Assembly: GCA_937895845.1 (NCBI GenBank)
Contig: CALBLK010000020.1
Coordinates: forward strand, 1 to 64,000
DNA length: 64,000 nucleotides
Direction of reading: 5' to 3'
DNA from: an uncultured Prevotella sp.
Lineage (GTDB): Bacteria; Bacteroidota; Bacteroidia; Bacteroidales; Bacteroidaceae
In this document: piece by piece, positions 25,885 to 36,809 of the stretch
Layout of the letters: the number at the start of each line of letters is the position of its first letter
How positions within the stretch are numbered: position 1 is the first letter of the stretch
The notes under the pieces: model-generated
Databases searched by the model: none
Told to the model about the DNA's origin: nothing
What the model saw: only the letters and a program-made list of their open reading frames with translations
Program-made: the position numbers and the translations under genes

Positions 25885-26717
25885 GAATTTCCGTTAATTT
25901 GATTCCATAAATCTCTTCCAAGCATTTGTAAGGAAGTTTCTGCTATATTAAACATGATGTCAAACATTTTTTGAGCGTCCCAACTTTTACCATCGCCTTG
26001 GGTATATATAGATGCAGCTTGTAGCATGATGTTCTTGTCTTCATGGTTTACAAATCTGTTTCTACATAAGTTGGTGTTTATGGGCATACCATAGTTGGCT
26101 GCTGTCAAACGATCCAATCTGTTTAACATGCCTGAGTTATACTCCAACGTGACAATTCTTCCATCTGGTCTTTTTACATGAAGTGTTTCAGTAAGGAAAT
26201 TGGAACCTTCAAGAAACAGAACATATGGAAAATACGATTCGGCTAGCATCATATTTGCAATTTCTGAGATGTTCTTATGTGAGCGTTCTATAGCATTGCC
26301 TGCTGCCATTAAATCTTGGTTCTTATTTCTGCCAACAAGTTCTCCTTTTTTTATATTCTCAATGTCCTTTCCTTGGTGTTTTGCTTCTGAAACCAATACT
26401 ACTCGCCAATTATTGTTGTCATCTTGCACTTCAATAATTCCACCATCTGGAATTATACTTGCATTTTGTACAAAAAGTGTTTGTCCGAGATATGGATCTA
26501 TTTTTTGTAATGCCTCATTTATTTCTTTCTTTTCTACGCTTTGACGGTATCGAAATGTAAGTTGTGGATATTTTTGCTCCTATGCATTCCTTACGATATG
26601 TGAGATACATCCAGTTTCTTTGTCATGCATCTGAGCCTCTTTTCCAAAAATACCTACAACGCCATGACTTTTTCGATGTTGTCTTGTTAGTCTTGACGAT
26701 TGATGCTTCTTTACCAT
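25881..26717 (-). pseudogene. EcoRI-type restriction endonuclease with amber stop at codon 46
   Basis: Reading from the ATG at 26717 gives 278 codons that align with EcoRI (277 residues) from end to end. The only break is TAG at 26580-26582, codon 46, where EcoRI has Leu46. The N-terminal part SSRLTRQH and GVVGIFG precedes it; YPQLTFRYR follows. Catalytic Asp91 (PDGG), Glu111 and Lys113 (SEAKHQGKD) fall at the same numbers as in EcoRI, and the recognition segment MAAGNAIERSHKN is at 137-149. An open frame from a GTG at 26429 remains, but it would begin at residue 97 and lack Asp91. Restriction is therefore probably lost unless the amber is suppressed. The methyltransferase follows with a four-base overlap. 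Confidence 0.92.
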
Positions 26718-26736
26718 ATTGATTATATTTTAGTTG

Positions 26737-26767
26737 CAAAGTTATAGCTTTTATATTGAACATCAAA
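26737..26767 (-). promoter_or_regulatory. Promoter of the restriction-modification pair
   Basis: On the minus strand TTTG (26764-26767), 19 bases, TAACTTTG (26737-26744) match the host-type Bacteroidota promoter exactly. The ATG at 26717 is only about a dozen bases past the predicted start. The match supports 26717 as the original start of the endonuclease gene. Confidence 0.75.
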
Positions 26768-26814
26768 GGTTACAATTACAAAAAATAGTAATATATGACT
26801 TGCTTGTTCATGCG

Positions 26815-27089
26815 TTATTTAGAGTGGCAGACGCGTTGTGCATTCTTATCGTCCTTACATACAAGACAAGGTGACTCCGGCAATTCGGGCAGCATATGGT
26901 CCAATGCGTTTATCTGTCCAACAACTTTCAGCAAAAGAATGAATGTAGACAATGGGACGTTGGCGGCTGTTCCATTCTCGCATTTATGTATTGTCGCCAT
27001 ACCTACGCCAGGCTGTTCTGCCACCTAACTCCCCTTTGCCCTTCGCATTGGTATAGCAGAGAGCAAAGTTTATCGGAGAGGTCTGCCAT
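26815..27089 (-). pseudogene. Decayed XRE/HipB-like helix-turn-helix regulator
   Basis: Two frames together give a small regulator. From ATG at 27089 the text reads MADLSDKLCSL, then loses frame. From about 27024 a second frame reads VAEQPGVGMATIHKCENG, the recognition helix of an XRE domain, followed by VPLSTFILLLKVVGQINALDHMLPELPESP, typical of HipB-like antitoxins. A TAG immediately precedes the second frame, so no intact protein is made from the normal start. No HipA-like toxin lies next to it. It may be a relic of a toxin-antitoxin or controller gene. Frame loss is seen directly; family assignment is by motif. Confidence 0.6.
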
Positions 27090-27138
27090 GGCAAAAACCG
27101 TTCAGGGATGCCAACATTTGAATCAGGGCTTGCACAAC

Positions 27139-27263
27139 GGTCAGTTTCGGCACGCGGAACGGCCTGTTCGGGCACGCGAAACCGTCCGTTTAGCACTGCG
27201 GAACGAACCGTTTGGGCACGCGGAACGAACCGTTTGGCAAGCCAAAACGGACGGTTCCGCGGG
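27139..27263. repeat. 22-bp tandem repeat array 1
   Basis: Five consecutive 22-base units start at 27139, 27161, 27183, 27205 and 27227, a degenerate sixth begins at 27249. The unit resembles GGNCNGTTYSGGCACGCGGAAC. The array ends in CCGTTTGGCAAGC, which continues into a near-perfect hairpin (27230-27250). A second array of the same unit lies at 49034-49165. Because 22 is not a multiple of three, the array cannot encode a protein repeat. Confidence 0.75.
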
Positions 27264-27322
27264 GGCAAGGAAGGGGGAGAGGAAAGGGGAGCAAGCGATG
27301 GGGAAAGGCAGGAGGGCTGCTG

Positions 27323-27691
27323 TCAGGATTCTGTCACCTCGGTAAACTCTACATATTCGCCCTCGTCGTCGGCGAAGATGCGCCGGTTGGCCACATACTC
27401 CGAGCGCGCGTCGAAAATCACAATTTTCTCGTCAGTCTGCGACGGGCGGCACTGCCGGCGGCGACCGGTGCCGGCCCGTTGCTGGCCCGCGGCCTCACGG
27501 TAAGCGTACTGCTGCTGGCGGCGCCCGGTGTAGTCGCGGCTGCGGCGGTCGGAACGACCGGTGCCTGCACCGCCAACGGCCCTGCGGAACCGGCGTACCA
27601 CCGCCGCCACCAGCAGGGAGGCGAGCACGGCAACCACCGCACAGCCAATGAAAATCACCACGATGATGAAGAGCAGTCCTTTGAGCAGCAT
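27323..27691 (-). CDS. DUF4834-family membrane protein
   Basis: This 122-residue protein has one N-terminal membrane helix (LLKGLLFIIVVIFIGCAVVAVLASLLVAAVV), an arginine- and glutamine-rich linker (about 34-85), and a conserved acidic end, FADDEGEYVEFTEV, which is the signature of DUF4834 proteins in Bacteroidota. The basic linker suggests the C-terminal part is cytoplasmic. It follows pssA by six bases, so it belongs to the phospholipid operon. Its function is unknown. Confidence 0.8.
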   Translation of the reverse strand: MLLKGLLFIIVVIFIGCAVVAVLASLLVAAVVRRFRRAVGGAGTGRSDRRSRDYTGRRQQQYAYREAAGQQRAGTGRRRQCRPSQTDEKIVIFDARSEYVANRRIFADDEGEYVEFTEVTES

Positions 27692-27697
27692 AACCGG

Positions 27698-28405
27698 TCA
27701 GGACTTTTTGTCAGACAGAACGGAGAGGATGACGTACCACGCGATGATGGCGGCGAAGCCCAGCCACTTCAGCAGCAGCAACAGGGGGATGCAGGTGATG
27801 ACAAAGACGTATTTCACCTGGTTGCCCTGCCACCCCCAGTGCTTGAACTTGAGCGCGAACATGGGAATCTCGGCCACAAGGAGCGCGCTCGACACAAAGA
27901 CGAGCGCCACGATGGCCGCCGTGACCCACAGCGATGACGGCAGCAGGTCGCCGCAGCCCACAACGAGCGAGGCCCAGAACAGGGCGTTGGCCGGGGTGGG
28001 CAGTCCGATGAACGAGGTGGCCTGGCGCGCGTCAAGGTTGAACTTGGCCAGGCGCAGGGCGGAGAAGGCGGCCATCAGGAAGGCCGCGAAGGGCACATAG
28101 CTGCCTATGGGCGACAGCGCGGGTGCTGCAATCTGCGTCTTGAGAAGCGTGAAGACCATTGCCGAGGGGGCCACGCCGAAGGTCACCACGTCGGCCAGCG
28201 AGTCAAGCTCCTTGCCGATGGGCGAGGACACGCCGAGCAGGCGTGCGCTCATGCCGTCAAAGAAATCGAACACCGCTCCGATGACGATGAAGAGGAAAGC
28301 CATGGGGTAGTTGCCCCAGAAAGCGAACTGCACGGCGATGCAGCCGGAAACGAGGTTGCTGCAGGTCAGTGCGTTGGGAACGTGCTTGGTTACACAGTTA
28401 GCCAT
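27698..28405 (-). CDS. pssA: CDP-diacylglycerol--serine O-phosphatidyltransferase
   Basis: The 235-residue integral membrane enzyme makes phosphatidylserine from CDP-diacylglycerol and serine. The CDP-alcohol phosphotransferase motif is intact in FFDGMSARLLG followed by IGKELDSLADVVTFG (about residues 48-77; D-G-x2-A-R-x8-G-x3-D-x3-D). Seven or eight hydrophobic helices fill the protein. It follows psd by 45 bases; together they make phosphatidylethanolamine. Confidence 0.95.
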   Translation of the reverse strand: MANCVTKHVPNALTCSNLVSGCIAVQFAFWGNYPMAFLFIVIGAVFDFFDGMSARLLGVSSPIGKELDSLADVVTFGVAPSAMVFTLLKTQIAAPALSPIGSYVPFAAFLMAAFSALRLAKFNLDARQATSFIGLPTPANALFWASLVVGCGDLLPSSLWVTAAIVALVFVSSALLVAEIPMFALKFKHWGWQGNQVKYVFVITCIPLLLLLKWLGFAAIIAWYVILSVLSDKKS

Positions 28406-28450
28406 AATGCAGATGATTTTTACAGTCGTAAGGGAGGGGGGCCGGGCGTG

Positions 28451-29140
28451 TCAGGGCAGCTTGGCGATTACGGTGAGGTCGCCCGTGGTGGCCTGGCCCA
28501 TCTTGACGCACACCTCGGAGCCGAGGGGCAGGAACACGTCCACGCGCGAGCCGAGCTTGATGAAGCCGAGGTGCTCGTCGATGAAGCACTCCTCGCCGGC
28601 CTTGGCATAGGTGACGATGCGGCGCGCCATGGCGCCGGCTATCTGGCGGCAGAGCACCTTGTGGCCCTCGGGGGTCTCGATCATCACGTCGGCATGCTCG
28701 TTCTCCTCGCTCGCCTTGGGCAGCCACGCCTTGTGATAGTTGCCGTCGCGGTGCTTCACGAAGAGCACCTTGCCGTCAACGGGGAACCAGTTGGCATGCA
28801 CATTGAACAGGCTCATGAAGATGGAGACCATCAGCCGGCGCTCGTGAAGATAGTCGTTCTCCTCGACTTCCTCGACAACCACCACGCGCCCGTCGGCGGG
28901 CGCCACCACCACCCTGCCGGTGTCGCCGTTGAAATAGCGGATGGGACAGCGGTAGAAGTTCAGCACCACCGACCACGCCGTGCCGAAGACGGCGGCAAAA
29001 GTCCAGAAAGCCACCTTTGAGTCGAAGGCGTGCCACAGGCAGGCGGCCACCAGCACAATGGCCGTCATGCTGTAAACCAGCGTGTTGGTGCCCTCGTTAT
29101 GGATGCGTATTTTCTTCAGTTTCCTGATTCTGTCTCCCAT
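28451..29140 (-). CDS. psd: Phosphatidylserine decarboxylase (short form)
   Basis: This 229-residue enzyme decarboxylates phosphatidylserine to phosphatidylethanolamine at the inner membrane. Two membrane helices (about 18-60) precede the catalytic region, with FMSLFNVHANWFPVDG, and the self-cleavage Gly-Ser in IKLGSRVDVFLP near residue 188, which generates the pyruvoyl cofactor. The size is that of the short archaeal/Bacteroidota form rather than the 320-residue E. coli enzyme. It is first in the operon psd-pssA-DUF4834. Confidence 0.95.
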   Translation of the reverse strand: MGDRIRKLKKIRIHNEGTNTLVYSMTAIVLVAACLWHAFDSKVAFWTFAAVFGTAWSVVLNFYRCPIRYFNGDTGRVVVAPADGRVVVVEEVEENDYLHERRLMVSIFMSLFNVHANWFPVDGKVLFVKHRDGNYHKAWLPKASEENEHADVMIETPEGHKVLCRQIAGAMARRIVTYAKAGEECFIDEHLGFIKLGSRVDVFLPLGSEVCVKMGQATTGDLTVIAKLP

Positions 29141-29173
29141 AAATTAGTCTTCGATTGTTTCAAATTGCATGTG

Positions 29174-29204
29174 CAAAGGTACGCGTTTTTTGCTGTTCTG
29201 CCAA
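29174..29204 (-). promoter_or_regulatory. Promoter of the psd operon
   Basis: On the minus strand TTGG (29201-29204), 19 bases, TACCTTTG (29174-29181). The -7 box is exact and the -33 box is off by one base. It diverges from the dnaE promoter, whose -33 box begins 18 bases away. Confidence 0.65.
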
Positions 29205-29221
29205 CATTTTCAACCTTTTCT

Positions 29222-29253
29222 TTTGGCCGTTTCGGCCATTTGGCGTAACTTTA
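29222..29253 (+). promoter_or_regulatory. Promoter of dnaE
   Basis: TTTG (29222-29225), 20 bases, TAACTTTA (29246-29253) match the Bacteroidota promoter with one mismatch. The spacer carries the inverted repeat TGGCCGTTTCGGCCA, almost the same as in the promoter at 9455-9486. Confidence 0.65.
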
Positions 29254-29282
29254 CACTCCCAAACACACGGTTTTCCATTCAA

Positions 29283-32200
29283 ATGCAAGATTTCGTTCAC
29301 CTCCACGTTCACACCTACTATTCCATACTGGACGGCCAGTCGCGCATCTCGCGGCTGGTAGACAAGGCCATCGCCAACGGCATGCGCGGAATGGCCATCA
29401 CCGACCACGGCGACATGTTTGGCATCAAGGAGTTTTTTGACTACTGCAACAGCGTGAACAAGGGGCGGGAGAAGGAGGGCCTGGAGCCGTTCAAGCCCAT
29501 CCTGGGCTGCGAGATGTACGTGGCCCGCCACCGCAAGGAGGACAAGGTGAAGGAGAACGGCGACCGCAGCGGATACCACCTCATCGTGCTGGCCAAGAAC
29601 TACAAGGGCTACAAGAACCTGATCAAGCTGGTGTCCAACTCGTGGGTCGACGGGTTCTACATGAGGCCGCGGACCGACCGCCATGACCTGGAGCTTTACC
29701 ACGAGGGGCTGATTGTCTGCTCGGCGTGCATCGCCGGCGAGGTGCCGGCAAAGATTCTGGGCAGCAAGGCCGAGCGCGGCGCCGAGGCCACGCCCGAGGT
29801 GATGCGGCAGCGGATGGCTGAGGCCCGCGAGGCCGCGATGTGGTACAAGCGCGTGTTTGGCGATGACTACTACCTGGAGCTGCAGCGCCACGAGGTGAAA
29901 GACCCGGCCATCAGGGCCAACAGGGAGACATTCCCCATGCAGCAGAAGGCCAACAGGGGGCTGGTCGAGCTGGCGCGCGAGCTGGGCATCAAGCTGGTGT
30001 GTACGAACGACGTGCACTTTGTAGACGAGGAGAACGCCGAGGCCCACGACCACCTGCTCTGCCTCTCGACAGGCAAGGACCTGAACGACCCCACCCGCAT
30101 GCTGTACACCAAGCAGGAGTGGTTCAAGACCCGCGAGGAGATGAACGAGGTGTTCGCCGACATCCCGGAGGCGCTGGCCAACACCGCAGAGATACTCGAC
30201 AAGGTGGAGTTCTACTCCATAGAGCACGACCCCATCATGCCCTTCTTCCCCATACCCGAGGACTTCGGCACGGAGGAGGAGTGGCGCAGGCGCTTCACGG
30301 AGCAAGACCTCTACCGGGAGTTCACCAGCGACGAGAACGGCGAGAACCAGCTCCCGCCCGCGGAGGGGGAGAAGAAGATTGCCAAGCTCGGCGGCTACGA
30401 AAAGCTCTACCGCATCAAGTTCGAGGCCGACTACCTTGGCAAGCTGGCCTACGAGGGCGCGAGCAGGCGCTACGGCGACCCGCTGCCCAAGGAGGTTGAC
30501 GACCGGGTGCGCTTCGAGCTCCACATCATGAAGACCATGGGATTCCCCGGCTATTTCCTGATTGTGCAGGACTTCATCAACTCCGCGCGCGACAAGCTGG
30601 GCGTGATGGTGGGCCCCGGGCGCGGCTCGGCGGCCGGGTCGGTGGTGGCCTACTGTCTCGGCATCACCAAGATAGACCCCCTGAAATACGACCTGCTGTT
30701 CGAGCGTTTCCTCAACCCCGACCGCATCTCGCTGCCCGATATCGACACCGACTTCGACGACGACGGCCGCGGCAAGGTGCTCAAATGGGTGGAGCAGAAG
30801 TACGGCCCGGAGAACTGCGCCCACATCATCACCTATGCCAGCATGGCCACCAAGAACTCCATCAAGGACGTGGCGCGCGTGGAGAAGCTGCCGCTGGCCA
30901 TGTCGAACGCGCTGTGCAAGGCCATCCCCGACCGCCTGCCCGACGGCATGAAGATGAACCTCACCAACGCCATCAAGTGTACGCCGGAGCTGCGCGACGC
31001 CGAAGCCTCGGCCGACCCGCAGCTGGCCAACACCATCAAGTATGCCAAGATGCTCGAGGGCACGGTGCGCGGCACGGGCATCCACGCCTGCGGCTTCATC
31101 ATCTGCCGCGACCCCATCAGCGACTGGGTGCCGGTGTCGACAGCCGACGACCCCGACTTCAAGGACACCAAGACCAACTGCACGCAGTACGACGGGCACG
31201 TGATCGAGTCGACCGGCCTCATCAAGATGGACTTCCTCGGACTGAAGACCCTCTCGGAGATGAAGGAGGCGGTGGCGCTCATCAAGCGCACGCGCGGCGT
31301 GGAGATTGACCTGGACAACATCCCCATAGACGACGAGAAGACCTACAAGCTCTACCAGGAGGGCCGCACCATCGGCACCTTCCAGTTCGAGTCGGCCGGC
31401 ATGCAGAAATACCTGCGCGAGCTGCAGCCCACGGTGTTCGAGGACCTTATCGCCATGAACGCGCTCTACCGCCCGGGGCCCATGGACTACATTCCCTCGT
31501 TCATCGCCCGCAAGACGGGCCGCGAGCCCATCAGGTACGACATCCCCTGCATGGAGAAGTATCTCAAGGACACCTACGGCATCACGGTGTACCAGGAGCA
31601 GGTGATGCTCCTCTCGCGCCAGCTGGCCGACTTCACGCGCGGCGAGAGCGACGCGCTCCGCAAGGCCATGGGCAAGAAGAAGAAGGCGATTGTCGACGCG
31701 ATGAAGCCCAAGTTCATCGAAGGGGGCAAGAAGAACGGGCACGACCCGAAGGTGCTGGAGAAAATCTGGGCCGACTGGGAGAAGTTCGCCTCGTACGCCT
31801 TCAACAAGAGCCACGCCGCGTGCTACTCGTGGGTGGCGTTCCAGACGGCCTACCTCAAGGCCAACTACCCTGCTGAGTTCATGGCGGCCATCATGAGCCG
31901 GCGCAAGGATGACATCAAGGAGATCACCAAGCTGATGGACGAGTGCCGGTCGATGGGCATCGACACGCTGGGCCCCGACGTCAACGAGAGCGTGGAGAAG
32001 TTTGGCGTCAACCGCAAGGGGGAGATACGCTTCGGCCTCGGGGCCATCAAGGGCGTGGGCAGCTCCGCCGCGGCATCCATCATCGCCGAGCGCGAGCGGA
32101 ACGGCGCCTACAAGGACATCTTCGACTTTGCCCAGCGCACCAACTACGGCGCCGTGAACAGGAAGGTGCTGGAGAGCCTGGCACTGAGCGGCGCCTTTGA

Positions 32201-33041
32201 CAGCTTCGGCGCAATGAAGCGCGAGGACTACTTTGCCAAGAACGGCAAGGGCGAGGCTTTCCTCGACACGCTGACCCGCTACGGACAGTCCTACCAGGCC
32301 AGCAAGCAGGAGATGCAGAACTCGCTCTTCGGCGGCGACGAGGAGGTGGAGATTGCCACACCGCCCATCATCAGGGGCGAGACGTGGAGCGCCATCGAGC
32401 GGCTCAACCGCGAGCGCGAGCTGGTGGGCATCTACCTGTCGGCCCACCCGCTTGACGAGTACCGCATCATCCTTGACAACCTGTGCAGCGCCAAGTGCGC
32501 CGAGCTGGCCGACATCAGCCAGCTGTGCACCCGCGAGGAGGTGACCATCGGCGGCATCGTGACCGCCATCAAGTCGAAGTTCACCAAGACGGGCAAGCCG
32601 TGCGGCTTCGTGACCATCGAGGACTTCGACGGCAGCGGCGAGATTGCGCTCTTCGGCGAGGAGTGGGGCCGCTGGAGCGGAATGTTCACCGAGGGGGCCA
32701 CAGTGTATGTCACGGCACGGTGCCAGCAGCGTTTCCGCGACAGCAAGATGTACGACCTGCGCATCCAGAAGATAGAGTACCTGCAGTCGGTCAAGGAGAA
32801 AGCCATCAGCAAGCTCACCATCGGGGTCAAGGCCGACCTGGTGAACGAGCGGGTTGTCACCGACCTCTGCGAGATGATGAGCGAGCACGCGGGGCCAACA
32901 CAGGTGTTCTTCAAGCTCACCGACGCCACGGGCAAGCGCAACGTGCTGCTGCGCAGCAAGAGCCACACCATTGACGTGAGCCACGACATCCTGGCTTTCA
33001 TCGAGACCAACAGCGACACCCTGTCGTACAGTATCAACTGA
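29283..33041 (+). CDS. dnaE: DNA polymerase III alpha subunit
   Basis: This 1252-residue replicative polymerase starts with a PHP domain (FVHLHVHTYYSILDG, residues 4-18; TDHGDMFG). The C-family polymerase core has GPGRGSAAGSVVAYCLGIT (about 444-462), the catalytic LPDIDTDFDDDGRGK (about 484-498), and later FNKSHAACYSWVAFQTAYLK. A helix-hairpin-helix region (about 900-1000) and an OB-fold (about 1080-1170) follow. The ATG at 29283 is chosen because it directly precedes the PHP motif and follows the promoter; codons upstream are in the promoter itself. The only large antisense frame across it is a codon-bias artefact. Confidence 0.97.
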   Translation: MQDFVHLHVHTYYSILDGQSRISRLVDKAIANGMRGMAITDHGDMFGIKEFFDYCNSVNKGREKEGLEPFKPILGCEMYVARHRKEDKVKENGDRSGYHLIVLAKNYKGYKNLIKLVSNSWVDGFYMRPRTDRHDLELYHEGLIVCSACIAGEVPAKILGSKAERGAEATPEVMRQRMAEAREAAMWYKRVFGDDYYLELQRHEVKDPAIRANRETFPMQQKANRGLVELARELGIKLVCTNDVHFVDEENAEAHDHLLCLSTGKDLNDPTRMLYTKQEWFKTREEMNEVFADIPEALANTAEILDKVEFYSIEHDPIMPFFPIPEDFGTEEEWRRRFTEQDLYREFTSDENGENQLPPAEGEKKIAKLGGYEKLYRIKFEADYLGKLAYEGASRRYGDPLPKEVDDRVRFELHIMKTMGFPGYFLIVQDFINSARDKLGVMVGPGRGSAAGSVVAYCLGITKIDPLKYDLLFERFLNPDRISLPDIDTDFDDDGRGKVLKWVEQKYGPENCAHIITYASMATKNSIKDVARVEKLPLAMSNALCKAIPDRLPDGMKMNLTNAIKCTPELRDAEASADPQLANTIKYAKMLEGTVRGTGIHACGFIICRDPISDWVPVSTADDPDFKDTKTNCTQYDGHVIESTGLIKMDFLGLKTLSEMKEAVALIKRTRGVEIDLDNIPIDDEKTYKLYQEGRTIGTFQFESAGMQKYLRELQPTVFEDLIAMNALYRPGPMDYIPSFIARKTGREPIRYDIPCMEKYLKDTYGITVYQEQVMLLSRQLADFTRGESDALRKAMGKKKKAIVDAMKPKFIEGGKKNGHDPKVLEKIWADWEKFASYAFNKSHAACYSWVAFQTAYLKANYPAEFMAAIMSRRKDDIKEITKLMDECRSMGIDTLGPDVNESVEKFGVNRKGEIRFGLGAIKGVGSSAAASIIAERERNGAYKDIFDFAQRTNYGAVNRKVLESLALSGAFDSFGAMKREDYFAKNGKGEAFLDTLTRYGQSYQASKQEMQNSLFGGDEEVEIATPPIIRGETWSAIERLNRERELVGIYLSAHPLDEYRIILDNLCSAKCAELADISQLCTREEVTIGGIVTAIKSKFTKTGKPCGFVTIEDFDGSGEIALFGEEWGRWSGMFTEGATVYVTARCQQRFRDSKMYDLRIQKIEYLQSVKEKAISKLTIGVKADLVNERVVTDLCEMMSEHAGPTQVFFKLTDATGKRNVLLRSKSHTIDVSHDILAFIETNSDTLSYSIN

Positions 33042-33135
33042 CACACAGGCTCAGCCGACACATGGCAGCAGCCACAAGCCGGCGCACGCATCAAGACAAA
33101 CGATAACCAACAAACAGAATAACAACAGAACAGCA

Positions 33136-33450
33136 ATGGAAACAAAAATCACATCCGAGAACTTTGAGAGTCTGAAGAATGGCAGCCTGCCCTTGGTCGT
33201 TGACTTCTGGGCCACATGGTGCGGCCCGTGCCGCATGATCGCCCCCATCGTGGAGGAGCTGGCCAAGGAATACGACGGCCGCATCGCCGTGGGCAAGTGT
33301 GACGTCGAGGAGAACGACGAGCTGGCCGCCGAGTATGGCATCCGCAACATCCCCACCCTCCTCTTCTTCAAGGACGGCAAGCTAGTCGACAAGATTGTGG
33401 GCGCAGTGTCCAAGCCCAAGCTGCAGGAGAAATTTGACACCTTGCTCTAA
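33136..33450 (+). CDS. trxA: Thioredoxin
   Basis: The 104-residue cytoplasmic thiol-disulfide reductant has the active site WCGPC at residues 28-32, the cis-proline segment RNIPTLLFFKDGK near 70-82, and the normal thioredoxin length. It follows dnaE by 94 bases without an obvious promoter and may be partly co-transcribed with it. Confidence 0.95.
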   Translation: METKITSENFESLKNGSLPLVVDFWATWCGPCRMIAPIVEELAKEYDGRIAVGKCDVEENDELAAEYGIRNIPTLLFFKDGKLVDKIVGAVSKPKLQEKFDTLL

Positions 33451-33461
33451 ACCCGGCGCAC

Positions 33462-33791
33462 ATGGCAAGCATTGACGAGGAGCTCAGGCTCGACGACGAG
33501 GAGAACGCACGCGAGGCGCAGTACATCCATGACAGGCTGCCGGCAGAACTCAAGGACAAGTTCGCCACCGACGACCTGCTGTACATGATGGAGGCCATCG
33601 TTGACTACTACTTCTCCAGCGGCGTGCTGGAGCAGGAGGCCGGCACAGACGGCTGCGTGGACATTGACCTTCAGCAGGTGGCCGAATACGTGTGCCACAA
33701 GGCCGGTGAGGAGGGCCGCGCCACCTACGACCCCGAAGAGGTGTTCTTCGTGGCACAGGCCGACCTGGACTTCCAGGAGGAAAACAGCTGA
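33462..33791 (+). CDS. Small acidic conserved protein downstream of trxA
   Basis: This 109-residue protein is strongly acidic (MASIDEELRLDDEENAREAQ at the N-terminus, DLDFQEENS at the end) and predicted largely helical. It has no signal peptide, membrane helix or recognised domain. It starts 11 bases after trxA, so it is co-transcribed with it. A cytoplasmic role linked to redox or protein binding is possible but only a guess. Confidence 0.75.
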   Translation: MASIDEELRLDDEENAREAQYIHDRLPAELKDKFATDDLLYMMEAIVDYYFSSGVLEQEAGTDGCVDIDLQQVAEYVCHKAGEEGRATYDPEEVFFVAQADLDFQEENS

Positions 33792-33799
33792 CTCGCGGC

Positions 33800-33887
33800 A
33801 CGCAGAGCTATGGCTTCGGCACTCCCGTTGCAGGGCCGTTCGAAACAAGCAGCAACCAGGGACAAGGTCTAATGACCGGTTTGGAAT
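33800..33887 (-). repeat. Dispersed ~90-bp repeat, copy C (inverted)
   Basis: The reverse complement aligns with 24398-24491 and 38592-38690: CCGGTCATTAGA, GGTTGCTGCTTGTTTCG and GCCGAAGCCATAGC occur in the same order and spacing. It starts about ten bases after the stop of the small acidic gene and ends just before the bidirectional terminator. Confidence 0.6.
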
Positions 33888-33898
33888 AAGCCAAGCAT

Positions 33899-33982
33899 AA
33901 AAAAAGGCATAAGGAGAAGAGAGGGACTGGCCGGGGCACTGCCCATAATCAGTCTCTCTCTTCTCCTTATGCCTTTTTTATG
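33899..33982. terminator. Bidirectional terminator between the trxA run and clpB
   Basis: AAAAAAGGCATAAGGAGAAG (33900-33920) pairs with CTTCTCCTTATGCCTTTTTT (33960-33979), extended by GAGAGGGACT/AGTCTCTCTC inside. The A run on one side and T run on the other allow termination from both converging directions. Confidence 0.92.
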
Positions 33983-34006
33983 CTGTCAGCCCCAATGGGG
34001 CGGCAA

Positions 34007-36595
<2,589 letters not shown>

Positions 36596-36750
36596 GTTCT
36601 TTGTTGTTTTTATGTTATTATTTTTTGTTCTAACTTTACCCTCGGCTGTCCGAACCTTGCTCATGCAGTGCTCGCACAGCCTACCGAGCACCTTTCAAAC
36701 TTCGTGCCCAGACGCAGAAAGTGCCAGTTTGGCAGTTTGCCGCGCTTTAG

Positions 36751-36782
36751 CTTGCCAATACTGACAAAAGTTTGTATCTTTG
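36751..36782 (+). promoter_or_regulatory. Promoter of the double esterase gene
   Basis: CTTG (36751-36754), 20 bases, TATCTTTG (36775-36782). The -7 box is exact and the -33 box differs by one base. The ATG is 27 bases further on. Confidence 0.65.
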
Positions 36783-36809
36783 CATATACGACATTAAAAG
36801 ACAACTGCA

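Noticed and set aside
26200..26544. A 114-codon plus-strand frame within the restriction region
   Set aside because: It is antisense to the EcoRI-like gene and shows no family likeness.
27139..27263. CRISPR array
   Set aside because: Units are contiguous and degenerate with no unique spacers, and no cas gene is present.
27212..27937. A 241-codon plus-strand frame starting in the 22-bp array
   Set aside because: It is antisense to DUF4834 and pssA, and its start lies in the repeat array.
29160..33044. A 1294-codon open frame antisense to the whole of dnaE
   Set aside because: It mirrors dnaE codon for codon; GC-rich third positions remove stops on the opposite strand. The translation is low in complexity (H, V, L, A, D) and has no domain.
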